DNA of 64,000 bases from Streptomyces sp. NRRL WC-3626 (GTDB lineage: Bacteria > Actinomycetota > Actinomycetes > Streptomycetales > Streptomycetaceae), in the NCBI RefSeq assembly GCF_000718785.1, contig NZ_JOCA01000003.1:124001-188000 (forward strand), in the 5' to 3' direction. The notes beneath the pieces were generated by a model. The model saw nothing but the letters and a program-made list of their open reading frames with translations. It was not told the origin of the DNA and searched no databases. The position numbers and the translations under genes were made by a program. Shown here piece by piece: positions 25,356 through 33,722 of the stretch; position 1 is the first letter of the stretch; each line of letters opens with the position of its first letter.

Positions 25356-25499
25356 TCAGCTCCCCGACGCGTGCGCCACGAACTCGGCCCACGCGCGGGG
25401 CGCAACGGCAAGCCGAGGACCTGCCACGTTCTTGGAGTCACGGACGTGCACCGCGCCAAGCGTGTTCGCGACCTCAACGCACTGGACCGCGACGGGACC
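25356..25499 (-). pseudogene. DUF397-family gene remnant
   Basis: On the minus strand the frame ending at 25356 reads Q-C-V-E-V-A-N-T-L-G-A-V-H-V-R-D-S-K-N and then G-P-R-L-A-V-A-P-R-A-W-A-E-F-V, the C-terminal two thirds of a DUF397 protein. An in-frame TAA at 25500-25502 and no start codon show that the N-terminus (normally W-x-K-S-S-Y-S-G) is gone. Intact members follow an XRE regulator; none is present here, so this is a leftover of a lost pair. The rest of this 485-bp stretch (25291-25775) holds only hairpins and the next promoter. Confidence 0.75.
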
Positions 25500-25692
25500 T
25501 TACGCATCGGGGCCACGGACACCCGCGGTGACGACCTTGTGCTCCGCCGCGTACCCGACCCCGACACCGAGTCCGGACGCCGGCGCCGACCGCCGACCGC
25601 CGAAGGCATCTTCGACGACGCGAGTCGCGGCTGACGGCGGCGGCTTCGCGTATCGCGGAGAACCCGGCCGCGTAACGCGCTCGCTACAGCAG

Positions 25693-25726
25693 GGGCCCGG
25701 GAGAGGCGGAGGCTTCTCCCGGGCCC
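25693..25726. terminator. hairpin before the PH-domain gene
   Basis: Perfect 12-bp stem (GGGCCCGGGAGA, 10-base loop, complement). Which transcript it ends is unclear; it could insulate the PH-domain gene at 25776. Confidence 0.6.
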
Positions 25727-25775
25727 TCCGCCTGCGCGAAGATCGAACAAAGAACCAGATCACACGGGGGCACCC

Positions 25776-26141
25776 ATGGCACTGTTCGGCAACGCGCACA
25801 GCATCGACCCGGCCCAGGCGCAGCAGGAGTACGCGCGTCTGCTCGGGCACGGCGAGCAGGTCAACGCCGCCTATCTGCTGATCCGCGACACCATCCTCTT
25901 CACCGACCGGCGACTGCTCCTGATCGACAAGCAGGGCATCACCGGCAAGAAGACGGAGTACCACTCGATCCCGTACCGCAGCATCACGCACTTCGCGGTC
26001 GAGACGGCCGGCCACTTCGACCTCGACGCCGAACTGAAGATCTGGCTCTCCGGCTCCCAGGCCCCCGTCCAGAAGACCTTCACCAAGGGCGTCGACATCT
26101 ACGAGGTCCAGGCCATCCTCACCCAGTTCGTGGCGCGCTGA
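25776..26141 (+). CDS. bacterial PH-domain protein
   Basis: 121-aa protein, a single bacterial pleckstrin-homology-like beta-barrel (bPH family). Typical features: L-L-I-R-D-T-I-L-F-T-D-R-R-L-L-L-I-D-K-Q-G, K-K-T-E-Y-H-S-I-P-Y-R-S-I, then the helix A-I-L-T-Q-F-V. No signal or membrane helix. Members form oligomeric rings and are of unclear function. Single gene with its own short promoter region. Confidence 0.9.
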   Translation: MALFGNAHSIDPAQAQQEYARLLGHGEQVNAAYLLIRDTILFTDRRLLLIDKQGITGKKTEYHSIPYRSITHFAVETAGHFDLDAELKIWLSGSQAPVQKTFTKGVDIYEVQAILTQFVAR

Positions 26142-26180
26142 CCCGATCGGGTGAACGCCCTTCATATGCCGGACGCATAG

Positions 26181-26211
26181 ACCATGAGCGCACCAGGCTT
26201 GCGCTCATGGT
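26181..26211. promoter_or_regulatory. inverted repeat covering the start codon of the Rpn-like gene
   Basis: ACCATGAGCGC (26181-26191), 9-base spacer, GCGCTCATGGT (26201-26211). Perfect 11-bp arms. The right arm contains the ATG start (26207-26209), so in RNA it would hide the start, and in DNA it could be an operator. Confidence 0.7.
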
Positions 26212-27121
26212 CACAGCAACACACGAGGCCTCCCACCAGCTCTTCCGGAAGCACCCGGAGGCCCTCACACCCGTCTTCGACGCACTGGGCCTTCCACCGC
26301 CCGTGAAGACGGACTTCCACGAACTCTCCGCCGACGTCACCGAGATCCGCCCGATGGAGCGCCGCGCGGACACGGTCCTCATGTTCGAGCCCGATATGGG
26401 TGAGCACTTCATCCTGGCCGTCGAGGCACAGACGAAGAAGGACCCGGACAAGGCAAACAGTTGGGCGTACTACGTCGCATACCTGCGCGCGAAGTACGAC
26501 CTGCCCGTACTGCTGGTCGCAGTGTGCCGCGACCGCTCGACGGCGGCCTGGGCGATGGGCCCGTTCGAGTGCGCCGTGGGCCCCTGGACGACCCAGGTCA
26601 CCCGACCGTTCGTTCTGGGTCCACAGACTGTCCCTGAGGTCACCGACGAGACGGTGGTGGTCCAGCAGCCGGCCCTGGCGGCGCTCTCGGCCATCGTTCA
26701 CAGCCAAAGCCGGCGGGCGGACGCCATACTGGAAACGGTCGCCCGCGGACTCGCGTCTTTCGAACCGGACATCACGAAGTACTGGTTCGAGGTGGTGGAG
26801 ATCGGTCTTGAGTCGACTCCGACCAGGAAGAACTGGAGGAAGCTGATGCAGAACGTCGTCACCCACTTCCCGGGGCACGGAACGCTCTTCGAGGAGAAGT
26901 ATCTGGAGGGCAGGGCCGAAGGCGAAGCCACAGGTGAAGCCCGGGGTGAAGCCCGGGGCATTCTGCGCGTCCTGGAGGTACGCGGTCTCCCCCTCTCCGA
27001 CGACGTCCGCCGGCGCGTCACGACCTGCACCGACCTCGACCGCCTCAACGACTGGCTCGACCGCTCCGGCACGGTGGAGCGCGCCGAGGACCTCTTCGCC
27101 GAGGAGGGCCCGGCCGCCTGA
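26207..27121 (+). CDS. Rpn-like PD-(D/E)XK protein
   Basis: 304-aa protein of a family frequent in Streptomyces. N-terminal nuclease-like fold: E-I-R-P-M-E-R-R-A-D (Asp) then V-E-A-Q-T-K-K-D, which fits the ExK part of a PD-(D/E)XK core. Rpn proteins are recombination-promoting nucleases related to transposase helpers; activity here is not proven. The C-terminal part has two G-E-A-R repeats (12-bp DNA repeats around 26930-26958) and a helical end. ATG 26207 sits inside an inverted repeat; no clear ribosome site, so the mRNA may be leaderless. Confidence 0.7.
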   Translation: MVTATHEASHQLFRKHPEALTPVFDALGLPPPVKTDFHELSADVTEIRPMERRADTVLMFEPDMGEHFILAVEAQTKKDPDKANSWAYYVAYLRAKYDLPVLLVAVCRDRSTAAWAMGPFECAVGPWTTQVTRPFVLGPQTVPEVTDETVVVQQPALAALSAIVHSQSRRADAILETVARGLASFEPDITKYWFEVVEIGLESTPTRKNWRKLMQNVVTHFPGHGTLFEEKYLEGRAEGEATGEARGEARGILRVLEVRGLPLSDDVRRRVTTCTDLDRLNDWLDRSGTVERAEDLFAEEGPAA

Positions 27122-27135
27122 AGGCCGCACACACG

Positions 27136-27174
27136 GAACGGGCCCGGAACCGCGGTGCGGTTCCGGGCCCGTTC
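27136..27174. terminator. shared terminator between Rpn-like gene and aspS
   Basis: Perfect 18-bp stem (GAACGGGCCCGGAACCGC, loop GGT, complement) between convergent stops; serves both strands. Confidence 0.92.
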
Positions 27175-27192
27175 GTCGCCGTGGCGGCGGGG

Positions 27193-28956
27193 TTACTTCG
27201 GCTGGGGCTTGCGGACCGTCAGGTGGAGTTCCTTCAGGCGGGCTTCCTCCAGCTCCGTCGGCGCGCCCATCATCAGGTCCTGGGCGTTGCCGTTGAGCGG
27301 GAAGGCGATGGTCTCGCGGATGTTGGGCTCGTCGGCGAGGAGCATGACGATGCGGTCCACGCCGGGGGCGATGCCGCCGTGCGGCGGGGCGCCGAAGCGG
27401 AACGCGCGGAGCATGCCGGCGAACTTCTCCTCGACCGTCTCGCGGTCGTAGCCCGCGATCTCGAACGCCTTGAGCATGATCTCCGGCTCATGGTTCCGGA
27501 TCGCGCCGGAGGACAGCTCGACACCGTTGCAGACGATGTCGTACTGCCAGCCCAGGATGTCCAGCGGGTCCTGGGTCTCCAGGGCCTCCAGGCCGCCCTG
27601 CGGCATCGAGAACGGGTTGTGCGAGAAGTCGATCGCGCCGGTCTCCTCGTCCTTCTCGTACATCGGGAAGTCGACGATCCAGCAGAAGCGGAAGACGTTC
27701 TCCTCGAACTGTCCTGCGCGCTTGGCGGCCTCGACCCGCACCGCGCCCATGATCTTGGAGACCTCGTCGAACTCGCCCGCGCCGAAGAACACCGCGTGGC
27801 CGGGGGCCAGCGCGAGGCGCTTGGTCAGCTCGGCGACGTTCTCCTCGGTGAGGAACTTCGCGATCGGGCCGGTCAGCTTGCCGTCCTCGCCGACGCGGAC
27901 CCAGGCCAGGCCCTTCGCGCCCTGCGAGACGGCGTAGTCGCCGAGCTGGTCGAAGAACTTGCGGGGCTGCGCGGAGACGTCCGGCACCGCCAGCGCGCGG
28001 ACGTGCTTGCCGGCGAACGCCTTGAACTCCGAGCCCTCGAAGACATCGGTGATGTCGACGAGCTCCAGCAGGGCGCGCAGGTCCGGCTTGTCGGAGCCGT
28101 ACTTGAGCATCGCCTCACGGAACGGGATGCGCGGGAACGGGGACGTCACATGACGCCCGTTGCCGAACTCCTCGAACAGCTCGGTCATCAGCCTCTCGAT
28201 CGGCTGGAAGACGTCCTCCTGCTCGACGAAGCTCATCTCCACGTCGAGCTGGTAGAACTCGCCCGGCGAGCGGTCCGCGCGGGCGTCCTCGTCACGGAAG
28301 CAGGGCGCGATCTGGAAGTAGCGGTCGAAGCCGGAGATCATCAGCAGTTGCTTGAACTGCTGCGGGGCCTGCGGCAGCGCGTAGAACCGGCCCGGGTTCA
28401 GCCGGGACGGGACCACGAAGTCACGGGCGCCCTCGGGGGAGGTGGCGCTCAGGATCGGCGTCGCCATCTCGTTGAAGCCCAGCGCCGTCATCTTGTGGCG
28501 GATCGCCGAGATGACCGACGTACGCAGCAGGATGTTGCGGTGCATGCGCTCGCGGCGCAGGTCCAGGAAGCGGTACTCCAGACGCCGCTCCTCGTTGACC
28601 CCGTCCTCCGCGTTGATCGTGAAGGGCAGCGGAGCGGCGGCGCCCAGCACCTCGACCGCGCCGACCTCGACCTCGACCTCACCGGTCGGCAGTTCGGAGT
28701 TGACGTTCTCCGCACCGCGCGAGACGACCTTGCCGTCGACGCGGACCACCGTCTCCTTGGAGAGCTTGTCCAGCGCCTCGTACGCCTCGGTGCCCGGACG
28801 GGCCACCAGCTGCGTGATGCCGTAGTGATCGCGCAGATCGATGAAGAGGATGCCGCCCAGGTCGCGCCGATTGTGCAGCCAGCCACTCAGCCGGACGTCG
28901 GTGCCGACGTCAGAGGCGCGGAGCTCGCCGCAGGTGTGGGACCTGTACCGATGCAT
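27193..28956 (-). CDS. aspS: aspartyl-tRNA synthetase
   Basis: 587-aa bacterial-type class II synthetase. N-terminal OB-fold anticodon domain ([14 protein letters not shown]), class II motif 2 ([10 protein letters not shown]), the bacterial GAD insertion, and motif 3 ([13 protein letters not shown]). Charges tRNA-Asp, essential. ATG 28956 gives the usual [12 protein letters not shown] start. A parS site lies 35 bp upstream of the start, between this gene and the divergent phosphatase gene. Confidence 0.97.
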   Translation of the reverse strand: MHRYRSHTCGELRASDVGTDVRLSGWLHNRRDLGGILFIDLRDHYGITQLVARPGTEAYEALDKLSKETVVRVDGKVVSRGAENVNSELPTGEVEVEVGAVEVLGAAAPLPFTINAEDGVNEERRLEYRFLDLRRERMHRNILLRTSVISAIRHKMTALGFNEMATPILSATSPEGARDFVVPSRLNPGRFYALPQAPQQFKQLLMISGFDRYFQIAPCFRDEDARADRSPGEFYQLDVEMSFVEQEDVFQPIERLMTELFEEFGNGRHVTSPFPRIPFREAMLKYGSDKPDLRALLELVDITDVFEGSEFKAFAGKHVRALAVPDVSAQPRKFFDQLGDYAVSQGAKGLAWVRVGEDGKLTGPIAKFLTEENVAELTKRLALAPGHAVFFGAGEFDEVSKIMGAVRVEAAKRAGQFEENVFRFCWIVDFPMYEKDEETGAIDFSHNPFSMPQGGLEALETQDPLDILGWQYDIVCNGVELSSGAIRNHEPEIMLKAFEIAGYDRETVEEKFAGMLRAFRFGAPPHGGIAPGVDRIVMLLADEPNIRETIAFPLNGNAQDLMMGAPTELEEARLKELHLTVRKPQPK

Positions 28957-28990
28957 CGTCGTTCATCCAGCCTTCGCGGATCGGGGGCGT

Positions 28991-29006
28991 TGTTTCACGT
29001 GAAACT
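28991..29006. other. parS chromosome-partition site
   Basis: TGTTTCACGTGAAACT: contains the 14-bp Streptomyces ParB site GTTTCACGTGAAAC, a perfect palindrome, in the aspS upstream region. ParB spreads from such sites to segregate chromosomes at sporulation. A second copy is at 56589. Confidence 0.93.
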
Positions 29007-29101
29007 CGCCCCAAGCCTACCGGCCGGCCCAAGATCGCTTCTCCGTCATTACCCGTGGGACGCGGTGGCAGTTTTCGTCAGCATCTTCATAAAGTGGAGC
29101 A

Positions 29102-31252
29102 ATGCGCACTGGTGAGCCCCTGCCCGCCCTGGGGGACGTCCTCGCCGCCCTCGACACCGGTCTGTGGCACTGGGACACCGCGGCCGGGGAGGTCACGGTC
29201 GACGCCGTCGCCGCACGGCTGCTCGGCCTGCCCGCCGAGCAGGTCACCCTCACCGAGGCCCAGGTCCGCGCGCGTCTGCACCCCGTCGACTGGAACGAGA
29301 TCACGGGAGTGGTCCAGCTCGCCGTCGCCGAGGGCACCCTCGCCGAGGTGCGGATCCGGATCATGGACGACCGCAAGCGCGTCGTGCGTGTCGTGCGCAG
29401 CCGCTCCAAGCCCTCCTTCGACCGGGACCGCAAGGCGTACGTCCTCACCGGCAGCCTCCAGGAGGTCACCGAGCCCACGCCCGGTACGCCCGCCGGACGC
29501 AGCGCGGTCACCGGCGACTGGCGGCGCTCCCGGGAGGCGTTCCTGCTGGACGCGGGCCGTGCGCTGGCGGAGGCCCGGTCGACGCAGGAGGTGCTGCGCG
29601 TCGCGGCCAATCTGTCGATGCCGGGCTTCTCCCCGGACGGACTGGCCGTGTTCGGTGTCGAGGGCGACCGCCTCACGATCATCGGTCACCACGGGCACGA
29701 GCCCGGCTCCGACCACCCGTTCACCTATATGCCGATCGACACGGACTACCCGGCCGCCGAGGTGGTGCGCACGGGCCGCGCGGTCTACCTCTCCTCCCCG
29801 GAGCAGTACCGGACCCGCTATCCGCTCACCTGGCCGCTCGCCCAGCGCTTCGGACGGCAGTCCTGGGCATTTCTTCCGCTGACCGCGTCCGGCCGCACGA
29901 TGGGCGCCTGGCTTGCGGCCTTCGCCTACCCGGTCGCGTTCACCCCCGACGAGCGGTCGGTGCTGACCACCGTCGCCCGGATGCTGGGCCAGGCGCTGTC
30001 CCGCGCGGGCACCGCCGAGACCGAGCGGGAGCTGAGCGAGGGCCTGCAGCGCACGATGCTGCCGAAGCTCGGCCCGAGCATCCCGGGCATGAGCATCGCC
30101 GCCCGCTACGTCCCCACCGGCGGCGGGCTCCAGATCGGCGGCGACTGGTACGACGTGATCCCGCTGCCGGGCGGCACCTCCCGGACGACGTCCCGGGGCG
30201 GGCGGTTCGCCCTGGTCATCGGGGACGTCCAGGGCCATGACGTACGGGCCGCGGGGCTGATGGGCCAGCTGCGGACAGCCCTGCGGGCGTACGCCTCGGA
30301 GGGGCACCGGCCCGACGCCGTGCTCTCCCGCGCGTCCCGTTTCCTGCACGGGATCAGCGACGGGGACCTCGGCGACCTGCGCTTCGCGACCTGTCTGTAC
30401 GTCGAGGTCGACCCGGCGACCGGGGTGCTGGAGGTCGCCCGCGCGGGGCATCCGGACCCGGTGATCCGGATGGCCGACGCGACCGTGCTGACCCGGCCGA
30501 CGGCGGGCGGGCTGCCGCTGGGCATCGACCCGGACACCGACTACCCGATCACCCGGCTGGTCCTGGAGTCCGGCGAGACCCTGCTGATCTGCACGGACGG
30601 GCTGATCGAGACCGGCGGCCACGACCTGGACACCGGCTGGCAGCGGCTGCGCGGCATCCTCGAGGAGCACAAGGGCGACCAGGAGGAACTGGCCGACGCC
30701 CTGGTGCAGGCGGTGCACGGCCCGTCCTCGCACCACACCACCGGCCCGCTCGCCGACCGCCGCGAGGACGACATCGCCATGATCCTGCTGTCCCGGGAGG
30801 GCGAAGGCTGCGGCTGCGGTGTGCAACCGGACACCGCGGAACCGCCGGTGCGCCGTACGGCGCTGACGGTGGCGCAGGCCGAGCCCGAGCGGGTCTCGGT
30901 GGCCCGGCAGCAGTTGCGGGAGCTGCTGCACGACTGGTCCTCGTCGGACCAGGTGGACTCGGCGGTGCTGCTGCTGTCGGAGATGCTCACCAACGTCCTC
31001 GTGCACACCGACACGGACGCCCTGCTGCTCGCCGAGGTCACCGACGGCGTCGACGGCCGCCGGATGCGTATCGAGGTGACCGACTCCGGCGACGATCTGC
31101 CGCACATGCGCAGACCGGGCGAGCTGGCGTCCTCCGGACGCGGCCTGATCCTGATCGAACTGCTGGCGCACGCGTGGGGCGTCGCCCCGCGCGGCAGGGG
31201 CAAGAGCATCTGGTTCGAGCTCTACGAGACGGAGGAGGCCGGGGCCCGCTGA
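29102..31252 (+). CDS. PAS-GAF-SpoIIE phosphatase-HATPase signalling protein
   Basis: 716-aa multidomain switch protein. PAS-like domain (about 10-120), GAF domain (about 150-310), SpoIIE/PP2C phosphatase (about 330-570; G-G-D-W-Y-D-V, G-D-V-Q-G-H-D, C-T-D-G-L-I-E), and a C-terminal HATPase kinase domain (about 600-710; E-M-L-T-N-V-L-V-H-T, S-G-R-G-L-I). So it can both dephosphorylate an anti-anti-sigma factor and phosphorylate one or bind a sigma factor. No membrane segment. ATG 29102; GTGGAG upstream. Partner sigma factor not in this window. Confidence 0.92.
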   Translation: MRTGEPLPALGDVLAALDTGLWHWDTAAGEVTVDAVAARLLGLPAEQVTLTEAQVRARLHPVDWNEITGVVQLAVAEGTLAEVRIRIMDDRKRVVRVVRSRSKPSFDRDRKAYVLTGSLQEVTEPTPGTPAGRSAVTGDWRRSREAFLLDAGRALAEARSTQEVLRVAANLSMPGFSPDGLAVFGVEGDRLTIIGHHGHEPGSDHPFTYMPIDTDYPAAEVVRTGRAVYLSSPEQYRTRYPLTWPLAQRFGRQSWAFLPLTASGRTMGAWLAAFAYPVAFTPDERSVLTTVARMLGQALSRAGTAETERELSEGLQRTMLPKLGPSIPGMSIAARYVPTGGGLQIGGDWYDVIPLPGGTSRTTSRGGRFALVIGDVQGHDVRAAGLMGQLRTALRAYASEGHRPDAVLSRASRFLHGISDGDLGDLRFATCLYVEVDPATGVLEVARAGHPDPVIRMADATVLTRPTAGGLPLGIDPDTDYPITRLVLESGETLLICTDGLIETGGHDLDTGWQRLRGILEEHKGDQEELADALVQAVHGPSSHHTTGPLADRREDDIAMILLSREGEGCGCGVQPDTAEPPVRRTALTVAQAEPERVSVARQQLRELLHDWSSSDQVDSAVLLLSEMLTNVLVHTDTDALLLAEVTDGVDGRRMRIEVTDSGDDLPHMRRPGELASSGRGLILIELLAHAWGVAPRGRGKSIWFELYETEEAGAR

Positions 31253-31262
31253 ACGGCCCGGC

Positions 31263-31874
31263 TCAGGTGGCCCTGCCGCCCGCCGGCACATACCGCGTCC
31301 GGCCCGACGGGTCGGTCTCCGGTGTGAAACCGGCCGACCGCAGTATCGCTCCGTACCGGGTCCGGTGGCGCCGGTTGGCGGCTAGCCCGAGCGGGACGAA
31401 CGCCATCAGCGCGGCCCAGAGGACAGCGGTGAGCACGGCCTCCCAGACGCCCGAGCCGAGGAGCAGGCCGAGCGGCAGGGCCAGCGGCACGGCGGCGACG
31501 GCGCTGAGCAGGATCAGCTGCCTGTCGCTGTACATCGTGGCGAGGTCGAACGTGATGCGGGCCTTGAGGAGCTCGACCGCCTCGGGCGCGACGCGCGGCA
31601 GCTCGCCGCCGGCGGCGGCCCTCGGATACCGCGTACGGTTCCGCTCCGCCCGCGCGCGGGCCTCGGGGGAGGGGTCCGGCACGATCACGATCAGATAGCC
31701 GTCGCCCCGGGGACCGCCGCCCCGTCGCACATCCGCGTACGCGTACCCGAACTGCTGGGCCACGGCGGCGAGCCGGGCGAGCCTCGTCGTGGTCGCGAAG
31801 GCGCGCGACGCCCGGACGGGCTCCCCGCTCTCCATCCGCCGCAGCATCTTCCGCACCACCCGGCGCTCACCCAT
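31263..31874 (-). CDS. two-helix membrane protein, unknown
   Basis: 203-aa protein with a basic N-terminal cytoplasmic part (M-G-E-R-R-V-V-R-K-M-L-R-R-M) and two adjacent helices (about 123-165; L-I-L-L-S-A-V-A-A-V-P-L-A-L-P-L, A-V-L-W-A-A-L-M-A-F-V-P-L-G). Helices are flanked by charged loops. No catalytic motif recognised. ATG 31874; GAGAGGGG upstream. Convergent with the phosphatase, 10 bp apart. Confidence 0.72.
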   Translation of the reverse strand: MGERRVVRKMLRRMESGEPVRASRAFATTTRLARLAAVAQQFGYAYADVRRGGGPRGDGYLIVIVPDPSPEARARAERNRTRYPRAAAGGELPRVAPEAVELLKARITFDLATMYSDRQLILLSAVAAVPLALPLGLLLGSGVWEAVLTAVLWAALMAFVPLGLAANRRHRTRYGAILRSAGFTPETDPSGRTRYVPAGGRAT

Positions 31875-31964
31875 CGGTACCGCCCCTCTCCCACGCGATC
31901 CGGCCGCGTACGGACATCATCGGGTCCGTACGCGGCCGGGATCACTTCCGGAAGCGGGCAGTGT

Positions 31965-32957
31965 TCAGGCGCCGTCGTTGCCGACCGCGGGGCCGCTCCC
32001 GGTCATGCCGTGCACGGCCGGGACCGTGCCGAGCCGGCCCTTCTGGAAGTCCTCGAACGCCTGCTGCAGCTCGTCGCGGGTGTTCATCACGAACGGGCCG
32101 TAGTGCGCCATCGGCTCCCGGATCGGCTGCCCGCCGAGGAGGACGATCTCCAGGTCCGGGGTGGGGGAGTCCTGCTTCTCGTCCGCGCGGACGGTCAGCG
32201 AACCGCCGGCGCCGAAGACCGCGGTCTGGCCCAGATGGATCGGACGACGCTCGGCACCGACCGAGCCCTTGCCCGCCAGCACGTACGCCAGACCGTTGAA
32301 CTCCTCCCGCCAGGGCAGGGTGATCTCCGCGCCCGGCGCCAGCGTCGCGTGCACCATGGTGATCGGCGTGTGCGTGATGCCGGGGCCCTCGTGGCCGTCC
32401 AGCTCACCGGCGATGACGCGCAGCAGCGCGCCGCCGTCGGGGGAGGTGAGCAGCTGGACGCTGCCGCTGCGGATGTCCTGGTAGCGCGGGGCCATCATCT
32501 TGTCCCTGGCGGGGAGGTTCACCCACAGCTGGAGCCCGTGGAAGAGCCCGCCGGACATCACGAGCTGCTCCGGCGGCGCCTCGATGTGCAGCAGGCCGCT
32601 GCCGGCCGTCATCCACTGGGTGTCGCCGTTGGTGATGGTGCCGCCACCGCCGTTGGAGTCCTGGTGGTCGAAGATCCCGTCGATGATGTAAGTGACGGTC
32701 TCGAAGCCGCGGTGCGGGTGCCAGGGGGTGCCCTTCGGCTCTCCGGGCGCGTACTCCACCTCACCCATCTGGTCCATCATGATGAACGGGTCGAGATGGC
32801 GGTAGTTGATCCCCGCGAACGCCCGGCGCACCGGGAAGCCCTCGCCCTCGAAACCGCTCGGCGCGGTCGTGACGGTGAGTACGGGGCGGGCCACGGCGTC
32901 GGCGGGTGCGGTCACGCGGGGCAGCGTCAACGGGTTCTCGACGGTCACTGCAGGCAT
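31965..32957 (-). CDS. pirin family protein
   Basis: 330-aa bicupin. The N-terminal cupin holds the metal site H-P-H-R-G-F-E-T-V-T-Y-I with further ligands His and Glu (L-L-H-I-E). The pirin C-terminal domain follows. Pirins bind Fe(II); some act as quercetinases or redox-sensing regulators. RBS AGGAGG before ATG 32957. Which role applies here cannot be told. Confidence 0.92.
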   Translation of the reverse strand: MPAVTVENPLTLPRVTAPADAVARPVLTVTTAPSGFEGEGFPVRRAFAGINYRHLDPFIMMDQMGEVEYAPGEPKGTPWHPHRGFETVTYIIDGIFDHQDSNGGGGTITNGDTQWMTAGSGLLHIEAPPEQLVMSGGLFHGLQLWVNLPARDKMMAPRYQDIRSGSVQLLTSPDGGALLRVIAGELDGHEGPGITHTPITMVHATLAPGAEITLPWREEFNGLAYVLAGKGSVGAERRPIHLGQTAVFGAGGSLTVRADEKQDSPTPDLEIVLLGGQPIREPMAHYGPFVMNTRDELQQAFEDFQKGRLGTVPAVHGMTGSGPAVGNDGA

Positions 32958-33021
32958 GTCGGTACCTCCTCGGGTACGCCCACTTTAGTTGAGCGTTGAA
33001 CTTCTTGCCACCCCGAACGCG

Positions 33022-33050
33022 AAAAGCCCGGAGGGCATTCCCTCCGGGCT
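33022..33050 (-). terminator. intrinsic terminator of the SseB-like gene
   Basis: 11-bp stem (AGCCCGGAGGG / CCCTCCGGGCT), loop of four, followed on the minus strand by TTTT. Classic rho-independent type, rare in this window. Confidence 0.88.
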
Positions 33051-33093
33051 CCATGTCGGGGCGGCGCTGTCGACCGTCTGCGCGGTAATGGAT

Positions 33094-33558
33094 TCAGCCA
33101 TACATGCGGCGCATCGCGAACTCGACCATCTGCTCCACGGCCTTGGCGTCGAACACCATCCGGTGCTCGCCCTCCATGTCGAGGACGAAGCCGTACCCCG
33201 TGGGCAGCAGGTCGATCACCTCGGCGCCGGTGATCACGAAGTACTTGGACTCCTTGCCCGCGTACCGCCGCAGCTCCTTCAGCGAGGTGAACATCGGGAT
33301 CACCGGCTGCTGGGTGTTGTGCAGGGCCAGGAATCCGGGGTTGTCGCCGCGCGGGCAGTACACCTTGGAGGTGGCGAAGACCTGCTGGAAGTCCTCGGCC
33401 GCCAGCTGCCCGGTGGTGAAGGCGCGCACCGCGTCGGCGAGCGAGGGCGCGGACGGCTCGGGATAGGCCGGCGCCTGCTGCCCGTACCCGCCCGGCATCT
33501 GCTGCTGAGGCGGAACGTAACCCTGCTGTGCGCCTGCGTTCTGGTCGTAGCCGTACAT
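33094..33558 (-). CDS. SseB-like domain protein
   Basis: 154-aa protein. Residues 1-35 are Gln/Gly/Pro/Tyr-rich and disordered (G-Y-D-Q-N-A-G-A-Q-Q-G-Y). The rest resembles the SseB N-terminal fold (F-A-T-S-K-V-Y-C-P-R-G-D-N-P-G, V-I-P-M-F-T-S-L-K-E-L). No signal peptide. ATG 33558; weak ribosome site. Function unknown; similar proteins sit near type VII secretion genes in other actinobacteria, but none is nearby here. Confidence 0.72.
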   Translation of the reverse strand: MYGYDQNAGAQQGYVPPQQQMPGGYGQQAPAYPEPSAPSLADAVRAFTTGQLAAEDFQQVFATSKVYCPRGDNPGFLALHNTQQPVIPMFTSLKELRRYAGKESKYFVITGAEVIDLLPTGYGFVLDMEGEHRMVFDAKAVEQMVEFAMRRMYG

Positions 33559-33625
33559 GCCGCACAGACTACTGACCCGGCGGGAGGGCTGGGTCACAGA
33601 TGTCCGGAACGGGGTTGCTTCTTAT

Positions 33626-33637
33626 TACCGACGGGTA
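33626..33637. promoter_or_regulatory. small palindrome upstream of acyl-CoA dehydrogenase
   Basis: TACC-GACG-GGTA within an AT-rich patch of the acyl-CoA dehydrogenase upstream region. A TetR-type fatty-acid regulator site is possible, but this is weak evidence. Confidence 0.35.
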
Positions 33638-33722
33638 GCATCATCGTAGCTACTTGCCGGTACGTGAATCAGCTGCGAGGAGTCAGTGCCTCGCCGATAC
33701 CTCTCCAACGGGAGCCGTCGCC

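Noticed and set aside
25008..25634. rightward frame over the end of metG and the gap
   Set aside because: It runs out of frame through metG and opposite the DUF397 remnant; no start or family.
33610..33660. typical sigma-70 promoter before the acyl-CoA dehydrogenase
   Set aside because: TTGCTT and TAGCAT are present but only 15 bp apart, so the fit is poor.
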